Shown: in pieces, positions 51,631-60,722 of the stretch | How the letters are laid out: each line of letters opens with the position of its first letter | Position numbering within the stretch: position 1 is the stretch's first letter | Assembly: GCF_017916295.1 (NCBI RefSeq) | Contig: NZ_JAFMSS010000005.1 | Span: 1 to 64,000, forward strand | DNA from: Rubellimicrobium arenae | GTDB lineage: Bacteria > Pseudomonadota > Alphaproteobacteria > Rhodobacterales > Rhodobacteraceae | Reading direction: 5' to 3' | Length of the DNA stretch: 64,000 nt | Made by a program: the position numbers and the translations under genes | The notes under the pieces: generated by a model | What the model saw: the letters and a program-made list of their open reading frames with translations, nothing else | Database searches by the model: none | What the model was told of the DNA's origin: nothing

Positions 51631-52818
51631 TCACTCCCCTATGCGCGCCACGGCATCTCCGGCCCGCAGGCGGGCGATCCGATCGGCCTCGAGGACATCC
51701 TCGAGGATCGGTGTCGCGTCATGGGAACTTAGGCGTGGAAAGGCCGGATCGCCACCCAGGCGGTCAAGGGTCTCCGTCACGACGGATGCCATGTCGGTGA
51801 AACGGAGGCTGCGCGCAAGGAACGCATCCAGCGCAACCTCCTTGGCCGCGTTGAACGCAGCCCCCGACAGGCCGCGGGCCTCCATCACCCGACGCGCGAG
51901 GGCAAGGGCCGGATAACGCTCGACCTCGGGGGCGCGGAAGTTGAGCTGCCCGATCCTCGCCAGATCCAGCCGCTCGACCGGCAATTCGGCGCGGGCGGGA
52001 TGGTTCAGGGCGAAGCCGATCGCATGACGCATGTCGGGCGCGCCGAGATGCGCCATCAGGGCACCATCCCGGAACCCGACGAGCGCGTGGATCAGGCTTT
52101 CCGGATGGATGAGGACCTCCACGGACCGGGGCTCAAGGTTGAACAGCTCCCGCGCTTCGATGATCTCGAGCGCCTTGTTGAACATCGAGGCCGAATCGAT
52201 GGTGATCCTCTGCCCCATGGCCCAGTTCGGGTGGGAGGAGGCCTGCTCCACGGTCGCCGTGCAAAGACGTTCGAGCGGCCAGTCGCGGAACGCCCCGCCC
52301 GAGGCCGTGAGGATCACGCGCTCGACCTCGCGCGCGTCTTCCCCGCGAAGCGCCTGGAAGATCGCGGAATGCTCGCTGTCCACGGGCAGGATCGTCGCTC
52401 CGCTCGCCTTTACGCTGGCCATCACCAGCGGGCCGGCTGCCACCATCGTTTCCTTGTTGGCGAGCGCCAGGGTCCCGCCACGGCGCAGGACCTCCAGGCT
52501 GGGCAACAGTCCCGCAGCCCCCACGACGGCATTGATGCTCCAATCCGCAGGCCGGGCCGCAGCCTCGGCCACGGCGGCCGCACCGGCCGCGACCTCGATC
52601 CCCGTCCCTGAGAGACACTCCTTGAGCGCCGAGTAGAGCTGGTCGTTCGCCGTCACCGCGAGCTTTGCCCGCATCCGCATCGCGTCCTGCGCCAGCAGGT
52701 CGATGTTGGCCGCGCCGGTCAGTGCCTCGACCTCGAACTCGTCCGGCCGCCGGGAGATCAGGTCGAGGGTGTTCTGACCGATGCTTCCCGTCGCGCCCAG
52801 GACGGTGATGCGCCTCAC
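51631..52818 (-). CDS. dxr: 1-deoxy-D-xylulose-5-phosphate reductoisomerase
   Basis: A 395-residue enzyme of the methylerythritol phosphate pathway. It has an NADPH Rossmann motif RRITVLGATGSIGQNTLDL at the start. The metal and substrate site is in ILPVDSEHSAIFQ, and the flexible loop is TASGGAFRDWPLE followed by HPNWAMGQRITIDSASM. The start is the GTG at 52818, which overlaps the cdsA stop (GTGA) and gives the conserved N-terminus. The frame is open into cdsA, but that part is not real protein. Confidence 0.95.
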   Translation of the reverse strand: MRRITVLGATGSIGQNTLDLISRRPDEFEVEALTGAANIDLLAQDAMRMRAKLAVTANDQLYSALKECLSGTGIEVAAGAAAVAEAAARPADWSINAVVGAAGLLPSLEVLRRGGTLALANKETMVAAGPLVMASVKASGATILPVDSEHSAIFQALRGEDAREVERVILTASGGAFRDWPLERLCTATVEQASSHPNWAMGQRITIDSASMFNKALEIIEARELFNLEPRSVEVLIHPESLIHALVGFRDGALMAHLGAPDMRHAIGFALNHPARAELPVERLDLARIGQLNFRAPEVERYPALALARRVMEARGLSGAAFNAAKEVALDAFLARSLRFTDMASVVTETLDRLGGDPAFPRLSSHDATPILEDVLEADRIARLRAGDAVARIGE

Positions 52819-53615
52819 GTCGGGCCCCCGGGGACGCCCACCACGGCACTGACCAGCAGCATGAACAGCGAAGCCCCCAGCATCGCGTCGAACCGGTCGA
52901 ACAACCCGCCATGCCCGGGAATGAGGGCCGACGAGTCCTTGACGCCCATGCGTCGCTTCAGCGCGCTTTCGGCGATGTCGCCCCATTGGGACGCCACGCT
53001 CAGCAGGATGGACAGCGGCACCATCTGCGGACCCAGACCCGCGAAGCTGCTGAAGATCATGCCGACCGCCGCCGCGCCGACCCAGCCCGCGATCGTCCCC
53101 GACCATGTCTTCTTCGGACTCACGCGGGGCCAGAATTTCGGCCCGCCGATCAGTCGGCCCGCGAAATAGCCTGCGACGTCGGTCATGACGACGACGCCGA
53201 TCAGCCAAAGGAGCCAGTAGAAGCCGTATTCCAGACGGAAGGTCACCAAGCCCCAGCCTGCGACCTGGACCCCCAGCGCAAAGGCGAAGAAGGTCAGCCG
53301 CTCACGCTTCAGGGTCACCGCGCCGCCGATCGCAGCCAGCAGGAACAGGACGAGCCCCCAGGTCTCCTGCAATTCGAGCTGGCCGGAAAGCACGCTGGCC
53401 ACGAGGGCCGCCAGCAGCATCCCGCGCGTGGGTCCCTGCGGCTCGATCATGGTCCAGAGTTCCCAGATCATCACCGCCGTCACGAAGACGGTGACCATCT
53501 GGAACCAGACCCCGCCCGCGACGACGCAGGCCGTCCCGATCCCGATCATGACGGCAGCCGAGGCCGCCCGCGGCCCCAGATCGGCCCATCGCGACGGATC
53601 GGCGGGCGTTCTCAC
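52815..53615 (-). CDS. cdsA: Phosphatidate cytidylyltransferase
   Basis: A 266-residue inner-membrane enzyme that makes CDP-diacylglycerol, the precursor of phospholipids. It has about seven hydrophobic segments and the C-terminal CdsA signature, SQWGDIAESALKRRMGVKDSS followed by PGHGGLFDRFDAM. The GTG start overlaps the uppS stop (GTGA), and the stop overlaps the dxr GTG, so three genes are coupled. Confidence 0.94.
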   Translation of the reverse strand: MRTPADPSRWADLGPRAASAAVMIGIGTACVVAGGVWFQMVTVFVTAVMIWELWTMIEPQGPTRGMLLAALVASVLSGQLELQETWGLVLFLLAAIGGAVTLKRERLTFFAFALGVQVAGWGLVTFRLEYGFYWLLWLIGVVVMTDVAGYFAGRLIGGPKFWPRVSPKKTWSGTIAGWVGAAAVGMIFSSFAGLGPQMVPLSILLSVASQWGDIAESALKRRMGVKDSSALIPGHGGLFDRFDAMLGASLFMLLVSAVVGVPGGPT

Positions 53616-54364
53616 GCCGGGGCCTTCACCCCGCCATACCGGCGGTCGCGGGCCGCGTAGTTCTGGACGATGCGCCCGAATTCGGACGCGGAGAAATCGG
53701 GCCAGAGCGTGTCGATGAACTCGTACTCGGCATAGGCCGACTGCCAGAGCAGGAAGTTCGAGATCCGGGCCTCGCCCGAGGTGCGGATCACAAGGTCGGG
53801 GTCCGGCAGGACATGGGTGTCGAGGAACCGCGCCAAGGTCTCGGCGTCCACGTCCTTGTGGCTCAGCCGCCCCATCTCGATCTCGTAGGCGAGCCGCTTG
53901 GCGGCCCGGGTCACCTCGTCGCGCCCGCCATAGTTCAGGGCGATGGTGAGGTGCACCCGGTCGTTGCCCGAGGTGAGCAGCTCCAGGTCATCCATCAGTG
54001 TCACGAGCTTGTGGTCGAGACGGATCCGGTCACCGATGAAGCGCACGCGCACGCCCCGTCGGTAGAGATCCTGCGCCTCGCGCTGGATGTAGCGACGGAA
54101 GAGCGACATCAGTCCGGCAACCTCGGACTGGGTCCGCTTCCAGTTCTCGGTCGAGAACGCGAAGATCGTGAGATACTTCACCCCGTAGTCGGGGCAGGCC
54201 TCGACGATCTCCCGGACCCGCTTTGCGCCGGCGTGGTGCCCGAGGAGACGCGGCCGTCCGCGCATCTGGGCCCAACGGCCATTGCCGTCCATGATGATCG
54301 CCACGTGCCGGGGTCCGGCCGGGCCGGCACCCCGCGGGGCGTCCGTCTTGCTGTCTAGGGCCAT
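53612..54364 (-). CDS. uppS: Undecaprenyl diphosphate synthase
   Basis: A 250-residue cis-prenyltransferase that makes the C55 lipid carrier of peptidoglycan synthesis. The N-terminal motif HVAIIMDGNGRWAQMRGRPR contains the catalytic Asp. TIFAFSTENWKR and the late DLVIRTSGEARISNFLLWQSAYAEYEF blocks are the remaining conserved regions. It is placed between frr and cdsA as in most proteobacteria. Confidence 0.95.
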   Translation of the reverse strand: MALDSKTDAPRGAGPAGPRHVAIIMDGNGRWAQMRGRPRLLGHHAGAKRVREIVEACPDYGVKYLTIFAFSTENWKRTQSEVAGLMSLFRRYIQREAQDLYRRGVRVRFIGDRIRLDHKLVTLMDDLELLTSGNDRVHLTIALNYGGRDEVTRAAKRLAYEIEMGRLSHKDVDAETLARFLDTHVLPDPDLVIRTSGEARISNFLLWQSAYAEYEFIDTLWPDFSASEFGRIVQNYAARDRRYGGVKAPA

Positions 54365-54388
54365 GGCCGAACTCCGGATTAGGTCAGG

Positions 54389-54952
54389 TCAGACCTGCAT
54401 GATTTCGGCCTGCTTGGCCTCGAGCGTTTGGTCGACCACCTTGATGTAGCGATCGGTGAGGTCCTGGACCTCGGACTCCCAGAACTTCACGTCGTCCTCG
54501 GACAGGCCGTTGGTCTTGGCCTTCTTGATCTGGTCCATCCCGTCGCGGCGCAGGTTCCGCACGGCCACGCGGGCGTGCTCGGCGTAGTTGGCCGCGACCT
54601 TGGACAGCTCGCGCCGCCGCTCCTCGTTCAGCTCGGGAATCGGGAGCATGATGATGGTGCCGTTGGTCTGCGGGTTGATCCCCAGGCCCGAGTCGCGGAT
54701 CGCCTTCTCGACCTTGGAGACCATGCCACGGTCCCAGACGTTGATCGTCACCATCCGCGGCTCCGGCACGTTGATGGTGCCGAGCTGGTTGACCGGGGTC
54801 ATCTGTCCATAGGCCTCGACCTGGATGGGCTCGAGCATGGAGCCCGAGGCGCGGCCGGTGCGCAGCGAGGCGAACTCTGTCCGGAGCGAGGCAATGGCCC
54901 CTTCCATCCGGCGCTGGAGGTCGTCGGTGTCGAGTTCGAAGTCGTCAGACAT
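54389..54952 (-). CDS. frr: Ribosome recycling factor
   Basis: A 187-residue factor that, with EF-G, splits ribosomes after termination. It is typical throughout: the N-terminal helix with RRMEGAIASLRTEFASLRTGRAS, the beta domain with YGQMTPVNQLGTINVPEPR, and the C-terminal helices RRDGMDQIKKAK... ending EIMQV. The ATG at 54952 gives MSDDFELDTDDL. It is separated from pyrH by a metallo-beta-lactamase-fold gene, an unusual insertion in the normally adjacent pyrH-frr pair. Confidence 0.95.
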   Translation of the reverse strand: MSDDFELDTDDLQRRMEGAIASLRTEFASLRTGRASGSMLEPIQVEAYGQMTPVNQLGTINVPEPRMVTINVWDRGMVSKVEKAIRDSGLGINPQTNGTIIMLPIPELNEERRRELSKVAANYAEHARVAVRNLRRDGMDQIKKAKTNGLSEDDVKFWESEVQDLTDRYIKVVDQTLEAKQAEIMQV

Positions 54953-55123
54953 GAGGGTATCGTCCCGAGGTTCGTCGCGGGTTTGGTGCTCTATATCCGC
55001 ATCGCGACGAGGTTGTATAGGTGCGACGGACGTCGGGCCGTCCAGCTTGTTCCTGGCTGTGCACAAAAGCCCCTGCCAGCCCCAATTGTGTTTGCAATAA
55101 GGCGCTTACAGGGCGCTCCGGTT

Positions 55124-56023
55124 TCAGGGCTTCTCATAGGCGCTGCCGTCCTCGGCCCGCCGTGGCTCGGCGACATACCGCCCCTGCCGGGGGACGGCCA
55201 CCTGGGGGAACTCCTGGGCCAGGCGATGAAGCGCGGCTCTCATCTCGGCCCCGTGCAGCGGCTTGCCATGCATCGTGAGCGCGATCTCGGGCTCCAGCTC
55301 CGCCAGCACCCCGACCGAATGCCCGGCCGCCGGCCAGTCCACCGTGAAGTACATCGGCGGGCCATGCATCTGCGGCTCCTGTATCGCCACCTGATAGGCG
55401 GACTCCTGTCCCGTGGTCACGAAGGCGTCCCCGGCCAGGAGGCAGCGATCCGCCTCGCGCCAGAACGAGACATGGCCGACGGTGTGTCCCGGCGTATGGA
55501 GCCAGCGCCAGCCCGGCAGGAAGGGCACGCTTCCATTCGCCGGGAGATCGTGAAGTCGGGCTCCGACATCGACGGGCTTGGGAGAGAAGAGCGGCGAGAG
55601 CAGGGCCATCAGGCCCCCGCCCACGCTCGGGTCCCCCGGCGGATAGGCGGCGGAGCCGTCGAGATACGGCCGCTCCAGGGGATGGGCGTAGACCGGGACG
55701 TCCCATTCCTCGGCCAAGGCCTCGAGCGCGCCGACATGGTCGATGTGCCCGTGCGTCATGACAATGGCGGCGGGCCGGGATGCCTCACCGAACCTTGCCG
55801 CCGCCGCGCTGCGGATGAAGCCCCTGGTCCCGGGCAGTCCGGCGTCGATCAGGACCCACCCACGGTCGGGCGCTCCGGGCGGCCCGACGAAGACCACGTT
55901 GACCATTCCGAGCCGCCGGTAGGCGACGTCAGGCGTCACCTCCCGGGTCTTGTCGGCCCTTGCGGCGTCCAGCACGGGATGCGTGGCCACCGCCTCGTCT
56001 GGCACGGGAATCTGCTCGGCCAT
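55124..56023 (-). CDS. Metallo-beta-lactamase-fold hydrolase
   Basis: A 299-residue protein with the metal motif THGHIDHVGALEAL (HxHxDH) and later ligands in HTPGHTVGHVSFW, AGDAFVTTG (Asp) and MHGKPLHG (His). It binds two metals and probably hydrolyses an ester, thioester or phosphodiester. The family is broad and the substrate unknown; nothing suggests antibiotic hydrolysis. It has no signal peptide. It sits between pyrH and frr on the same strand, with about 57 and 171 bp gaps, so it may be read through from pyrH. Confidence 0.85.
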   Translation of the reverse strand: MAEQIPVPDEAVATHPVLDAARADKTREVTPDVAYRRLGMVNVVFVGPPGAPDRGWVLIDAGLPGTRGFIRSAAAARFGEASRPAAIVMTHGHIDHVGALEALAEEWDVPVYAHPLERPYLDGSAAYPPGDPSVGGGLMALLSPLFSPKPVDVGARLHDLPANGSVPFLPGWRWLHTPGHTVGHVSFWREADRCLLAGDAFVTTGQESAYQVAIQEPQMHGPPMYFTVDWPAAGHSVGVLAELEPEIALTMHGKPLHGAEMRAALHRLAQEFPQVAVPRQGRYVAEPRRAEDGSAYEKP

Positions 56024-56080
56024 CCTCGCCTCCGCCGTTGGGTCGGGCGGACAACGGGCGCTGGCCTGAGCGGGTTCCGG

Positions 56081-56830
56081 TCAGCCGTGGACCGTCGTGT
56101 AGGTTCCGCGCCCCGCGAGGATGCCCCGGAACCCGCCGGGCTCGTCGAGCGAGAAGACGATGATCGGCAGGTTGTTGTCCCGCGCGAGCGCGATGGCGGA
56201 TGCGTCCATCACGCCGAGGTTCTTGGTCAGGACCTCGGTGTAACCCACATGGTCGAACCGTTTGGCATCGGCGTGCTTCTTGGGATCCTTGTCATAGACC
56301 CCATCGACCTTGGTGCCCTTGAAGATGGCCTCGCAGCTCATCTCCGAGGCGCGCAGGGTCGCGGCCGTGTCGGTCGTGAAATAGGGGTTCCCGGTGCCGG
56401 CCGCAAAGATGCAGACGCGCTTCTTCTCGAGATGACGGACGGCGCGGCGGCGGATGTAGGGCTCGCAGACCTGATCCATCGGAATGGCGCTGATCACCCG
56501 GGTGAAGACGCCAAGGGCCTCCAGGGAGGACTGCATGGCGAGCGCGTTCATCACGGTCGCCAGCATCCCCATGTAGTCCGCCGTGGTCCGCTCCATCCCC
56601 TGGGCCGAGCCCTGGAGCCCGCGGAAGATGTTGCCGCCGCCGATCACCATGCAGATCTCGACGCCAAGATCGCGGACGCTCTTCACCTCGCGGGCGATCC
56701 GCTCCACGGTGGGCGGGTGCAGGCCGAAGCCCTGGTCGCCCATCAGCGCTTCGCCCGAGATCTTGAGCATGACGCGCTTGAACGTTGGCTGGGAGGACTG
56801 GAACTCCGGCGTTTCCGTTACGTCGTTCAT
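56081..56830 (-). CDS. pyrH: Uridylate kinase
   Basis: A 249-residue amino-acid-kinase-fold enzyme converting UMP to UDP. Motifs in order are RVMLKISGEALMGDQGFG, CMVIGGGNIFRG, TADYMGMLATVMNALAMQ, GTGNPYFTTDTAATLRA and TKVDGVYDKDPKKHADAKRFD. The ATG at 56830 gives a 20-residue lead before the first motif. It is divergent from miaA, with 72 bp between the starts, so the two promoters must be close together. Confidence 0.95.
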   Translation of the reverse strand: MNDVTETPEFQSSQPTFKRVMLKISGEALMGDQGFGLHPPTVERIAREVKSVRDLGVEICMVIGGGNIFRGLQGSAQGMERTTADYMGMLATVMNALAMQSSLEALGVFTRVISAIPMDQVCEPYIRRRAVRHLEKKRVCIFAAGTGNPYFTTDTAATLRASEMSCEAIFKGTKVDGVYDKDPKKHADAKRFDHVGYTEVLTKNLGVMDASAIALARDNNLPIIVFSLDEPGGFRGILAGRGTYTTVHG

Positions 56831-56902
56831 CCGCTGCCTCCGCCTGCTTCCACCGGCGCCTCCAATGTCGCAAAGAGCGGAGGGATTCAATGGGAGGCAG
56901 CG

Positions 56903-57763
56903 ATGGATCTGCGCGGGATTCCCCCGAACCGGCCCGTGCTGATCGCCGGGCCGACCGCATCCGGCAAGTCGGCCCTGGCGATCCGGATCGCACGCGACGC
57001 GGGCGGGATCATCGTGAATGCCGACGCGCTGCAGGTCTATTCCGGCTGGCGGGTCCTGACCGCGCGCCCGTCGCCCGAGGAGGAGCGGGACATCCCCCAT
57101 GCGCTGTTCGGTCATGTGGGGATGGAGCAGGCCTACTCCGTCGGACACTGGCTCCGCGATGTAGGGCCGCTGCTGGACGGCCCTCTCCGTCCGGTCATCG
57201 TCGGCGGGACAGGGCTCTACTTCAGCGCCCTCACCGAGGGTCTGGCCGAGATCCCCGCGACGCCGCCCGAGGTCCGCGCCGAGGCCGACGGCCTGAGCCT
57301 CGAGACGCTCCTGTCCGGGCTGGACCCGCGCACTGCGGCCGGTCTCGACCAGCGCAACCGCGCCCGCGTCCAGCGGGCCTGGGAAGTTCGAACCGCCACC
57401 GGGCGCGGCTTGGCCGACTGGCAGGCCGACACGCCACCGCCGCTCCTGCCCCTGCCCCGCGCCCACGCCGTCGTTCTGCGGCCGGAGGTGCCCTGGCTCA
57501 ATGCGCGAATCGAGGCCCGGTTCGATTCGATGCTGGCCCAAGGCGCGGTCGAGGAGGTGGAGGCGCTACTCCCCGTGTGGCGGGCCGGCACCCCGGCGTT
57601 TCGGGCTCTTGGCGCCGAGGAGATCCGAGCTTGGCTTGTTGGCGAAATAACGAGGAGCGAGGCCACGGAGCGTGCCGTGATCGCGTCACGCGCTTACGCC
57701 AAACGGCAACGGACCTGGTTCAGGTCGCGAATGGCATCCTGGCCCCCGATTTCGCTGCCCTGA
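56903..57763 (+). CDS. miaA: tRNA dimethylallyltransferase
   Basis: A 286-residue enzyme that adds the isopentenyl group to A37 of tRNAs reading U-starting codons. It has the P-loop LIAGPTASGKSALAIRIA, the NADALQVYSGWRVLTARPS segment with the catalytic Asp, and IVGGTGLYFSALTEGLAEIP. The C-terminal YAKRQRTWFRSR is the family's basic tRNA-binding end. GGGAGG precedes the ATG at 56903. The frame is open far upstream, but that part is antisense to pyrH and frr. Confidence 0.95.
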   Translation: MDLRGIPPNRPVLIAGPTASGKSALAIRIARDAGGIIVNADALQVYSGWRVLTARPSPEEERDIPHALFGHVGMEQAYSVGHWLRDVGPLLDGPLRPVIVGGTGLYFSALTEGLAEIPATPPEVRAEADGLSLETLLSGLDPRTAAGLDQRNRARVQRAWEVRTATGRGLADWQADTPPPLLPLPRAHAVVLRPEVPWLNARIEARFDSMLAQGAVEEVEALLPVWRAGTPAFRALGAEEIRAWLVGEITRSEATERAVIASRAYAKRQRTWFRSRMASWPPISLP

Positions 57764-57903
57764 GGTCGCTTTGGCGAGCCAAGGAGTCGAAAGCGCGCAT
57801 TGACCTCGCGGGGCCCGCCGTGCCCAATGCGCAAAGCCGCGCGTGGTGCCGGTCCGGCCCGATCTGGACCGCACCCACAAGAATGCGGCGAAGGGGAGAC
57901 AAG

Positions 57904-59568
57904 ATGACGCTTCACACCACAGCCCTCCGCGCCGTGCATCCGGCGGCCCTGCTGTACGCCGAGGAGGCGAAGGCCGGGCTGCTGTCCCGGCGTGAGTTCC
58001 TGACCCGTGCCACGGCGCTGGGCGTGGCGTCGGCCACCGCCTACGGCCTGATCGGGCTTCCCTCGCCGGCCAATGCCCAGGACGCGACGACCCCGGTCCA
58101 GGGCGGCACGCTGCGGATGAACATGGAAACGCGGGCGACCAAGGACCCCCGCACCTGGGACTGGTCCGAGATCGCGAACTTCGGTCGTGGCTGGCTGGAC
58201 TACATGGTCGAGTATGAGCCCGACGGGTCGCTTCGCCCCATGCTGCTGGAGAGCTGGGAGGCGAACGAGGACGCGACGGAATGGACGCTGAAGGTGCGCC
58301 AGGGCGTCAAATGGAACAACGGCGACGACTTCACCGCCGAGGACGTCGTGAACAACATCCGCCGCTGGTGCGACGGCACCGTCGAGGGCAACTCGATGGC
58401 AGCCCGGTTCGGCGGCCTCATGGATGCCGCGACGAGCCAGATGCGCGAGGACGCGGTCGAGATCGTCGACCCCGCCACCATCCGGCTCAAGCTCTCCGAG
58501 CCTGACATCGCCGTCGTCGTGAACATGGCCGACTACCCGGCTGCCGTCGTCCACCAGAGCTACGACAACGGCGATCCCGCCGCGAACCCCATCGGGACCG
58601 GCGCCTTCCTGCCCGAGACCAACGAGGTCGGGGTCAAGCAGGTGCTGGTCCGCAACCCCGACCATACCTGGTGGGGCACAGCGGTCTATGGTGGCCCCTA
58701 CCTCGACCGGATCGAGTACATCGACTACGGCACCGACCCCGCCGCCGTGCTCGCGGCCGCCGAGTCGGGCGAGGTCGATGCGACCTACCAGACGACCGGC
58801 GACTTCATCGACATCTACGACGGCCTGGGCTGGGTGAAATCCGAAGCCGTGACGGCCACCACCCTCGCCGTGCGCTTCAACCAGAGCCAGCCGCCCTATG
58901 ACAACGTCGAGGTGCGCAAGGCGCTCCAGATGGCGGTGGACAACAACGTCGTGCTCGAGCTCGGCTACAACAATCTTGGCGTCGTGGCCGAGAACCACCA
59001 CGTCTGCCCCATCCACCCCGAATATGCCGAGCTCCCGCCTCCCGTGGTGGACCCGGCCGGGGCGAAGGCTGCCCTCGAAGCCGCCGGGCAGGCCGACACC
59101 GAGTTCGAGCTGATCTCACTCGACGACTCGTTCCAGGCCGCCACCTGCGACGCCGTCGCCGCGCAGATCCGGGACGCCGGGATCAACATCAAGCGGACGG
59201 TCCTTCCGGGGTCGACGTTCTGGAACGACTGGCTGAACTACCCCTTCTCGGCGACGCAGTGGGTGATGCGCCCCCTTGGCGTGCAGGTCCTGAACTTGGC
59301 CTACAAGTCCGGCGTGGCCTGGAACGAGACCGCCTTCGCCAATCCGGAGTTCGACGCCGCGCTGGCGCAGGCCAACTCGATCAGCGACGCCGATCAGCGT
59401 CGGGAGGTCATGGCGACGCTCGAGAAGATCATGCAGGACCAAGGGGTTCTGATCCAACCCTACTGGCAGTCCCTGTACCGGCACACCACGGCCCAGGTTC
59501 ATGGGGCGGAGCAGCATCCGATCTATGAGCACCACCACTACAAGTGGTGGAAAGAGGCCGCGTCCTGA
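57904..59568 (+). CDS. Peptide-type ABC transporter substrate-binding protein (Tat signal)
   Basis: A 554-residue protein of the SBP_bac_5 family, which binds peptides, sugars or related solutes in the periplasm. The signal is a twin-arginine one: SRREFLTRATALGVASATAY at residues 28-47, with cleavage probable after PANA (58). Mature landmarks are PMLLESWEANEDATEWTLKV and VKWNNGDDFTAEDVVNNIR. The Tat signal with a 27-residue lead is notable because most such proteins use Sec. It heads a four-gene transporter operon. The substrate is not deducible. Confidence 0.9.
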   Translation: MTLHTTALRAVHPAALLYAEEAKAGLLSRREFLTRATALGVASATAYGLIGLPSPANAQDATTPVQGGTLRMNMETRATKDPRTWDWSEIANFGRGWLDYMVEYEPDGSLRPMLLESWEANEDATEWTLKVRQGVKWNNGDDFTAEDVVNNIRRWCDGTVEGNSMAARFGGLMDAATSQMREDAVEIVDPATIRLKLSEPDIAVVVNMADYPAAVVHQSYDNGDPAANPIGTGAFLPETNEVGVKQVLVRNPDHTWWGTAVYGGPYLDRIEYIDYGTDPAAVLAAAESGEVDATYQTTGDFIDIYDGLGWVKSEAVTATTLAVRFNQSQPPYDNVEVRKALQMAVDNNVVLELGYNNLGVVAENHHVCPIHPEYAELPPPVVDPAGAKAALEAAGQADTEFELISLDDSFQAATCDAVAAQIRDAGINIKRTVLPGSTFWNDWLNYPFSATQWVMRPLGVQVLNLAYKSGVAWNETAFANPEFDAALAQANSISDADQRREVMATLEKIMQDQGVLIQPYWQSLYRHTTAQVHGAEQHPIYEHHHYKWWKEAAS

Positions 59569-59663
59569 GCGGCGGCGGAACCACCGTGGAAGGGCGCGTC
59601 CACCTGCGCGCCCGTCCGGCCCCCTCCGCGCGGGCCTGAGGGCGTGGGAAGGGGACGACCTCC

Positions 59664-60710
59664 ATGCTGCTGTTTCTCGTCAAGCGCCTCGTCACGATGC
59701 TGGTCACGGCCATCTGCCTGACCATCGTCGTCTTCGCCCTGACCAACCTTCCTCCCAACCTCGAGAAGATCGCCAAGTCCGAGATCGGCACGCGGATCTC
59801 GGACGCGGAAGTGACATCCTGGCTGGACAAGAACGGCTTCGGGGCGCCGCTGCTGGTCCGTTACGGTGAATGGCTGGGCCTACTCCCGGGTTGGACACGG
59901 ACCGACGAGAATGGCGTCGTCTACGGCCGCTGCATCCGTGAGGGCGAGGATCCTGCGACGGCTCCCATCCGTTGCGGGGTGCTCCAGGGCGAATGGGGCT
60001 ATTCCCGCGTCTTCCGGCAGGAGGTGGCCGACGTCATCGCCCGCGGCCTCGGCCTGACGGGCAAGCTCATGTTCTGGGTCCTGCTCGTGATGGTGCCCGG
60101 TGCGCTGCTGACCGGCGTCCTCGCCGGGATGCGGGAGGGATCGCGCACGGATCGGGCCCTGTCCACCGCCTCGATCGTCGCCACGGCGACCCCGGAATAC
60201 GTGTCCGGCGTCGTCTTCATCGCCGTGTTCACCTCGTCCGCGGTGGGCCTGAAGTGGTTCAACGGCTCGGCCACATCGGCCATGGACGATGCGACGCTCG
60301 TCAACTTCACCCTCCCGGTGCTGACTGTCGCGCTCTATGCGATGGGTTACGTCGCCCGCATGACCCGGGCCTCGATGGCCGAGGTCATGACGGCGCAGTA
60401 CATCCGGACAGCGCGGCTCAAGGGCGTGAGCTTTCCAAAGATCGTCCTGCGTCATGCACTTCGCAACGCGCTGATCGCCCCGTTCACGGTCATCATGCTT
60501 CAGATCCCCTGGCTCCTGAACGGCGTCGTGATCGTGGAAACGCTGTTCAACTACAAAGGCTTTGGCTGGACGCTGGTGCAGGCGGCCGGGAACAACGACA
60601 TCGACCTGCTGCTGGGGGTGTCCGTGGTGTCGGTCATCGTCGTGCTGCTGACCCAACTCATCTCGGACGTGGGGTACGTGTTCCTCAATCCCCGCATCCG
60701 CCTCGCCTGA
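59664..60710 (+). CDS. Peptide-type ABC transporter permease, DppB-like
   Basis: A 348-residue inner-membrane subunit. The first span is near residues 5-27 (VKRLVTMLVTAICLTIVVFA). A periplasmic loop of about 110 residues, longer than the typical one, contains a cysteine pair. The BPD permease domain has the coupling motif ASMAEVMTAQYIRTARLKG that docks the ATPase. Five further spans follow. GAAGGGG precedes the ATG. It is the second gene of the operon, 95 bp after the binding protein. Confidence 0.9.
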   Translation: MLLFLVKRLVTMLVTAICLTIVVFALTNLPPNLEKIAKSEIGTRISDAEVTSWLDKNGFGAPLLVRYGEWLGLLPGWTRTDENGVVYGRCIREGEDPATAPIRCGVLQGEWGYSRVFRQEVADVIARGLGLTGKLMFWVLLVMVPGALLTGVLAGMREGSRTDRALSTASIVATATPEYVSGVVFIAVFTSSAVGLKWFNGSATSAMDDATLVNFTLPVLTVALYAMGYVARMTRASMAEVMTAQYIRTARLKGVSFPKIVLRHALRNALIAPFTVIMLQIPWLLNGVVIVETLFNYKGFGWTLVQAAGNNDIDLLLGVSVVSVIVVLLTQLISDVGYVFLNPRIRLA

Positions 60711-60722
60711 GAGGAAGAGACC

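Noticed and set aside
54428..56902. Very long plus-strand open frame running up to miaA
   Set aside because: It is antisense to frr, the hydrolase gene and pyrH and has no protein-like composition. Only the part from the ATG at 56903 (miaA) is real.
56785..57903. Open frame extending the transporter binding protein upstream
   Set aside because: It overlaps miaA in another frame. The Tat signal begins naturally after the ATG at 57904.
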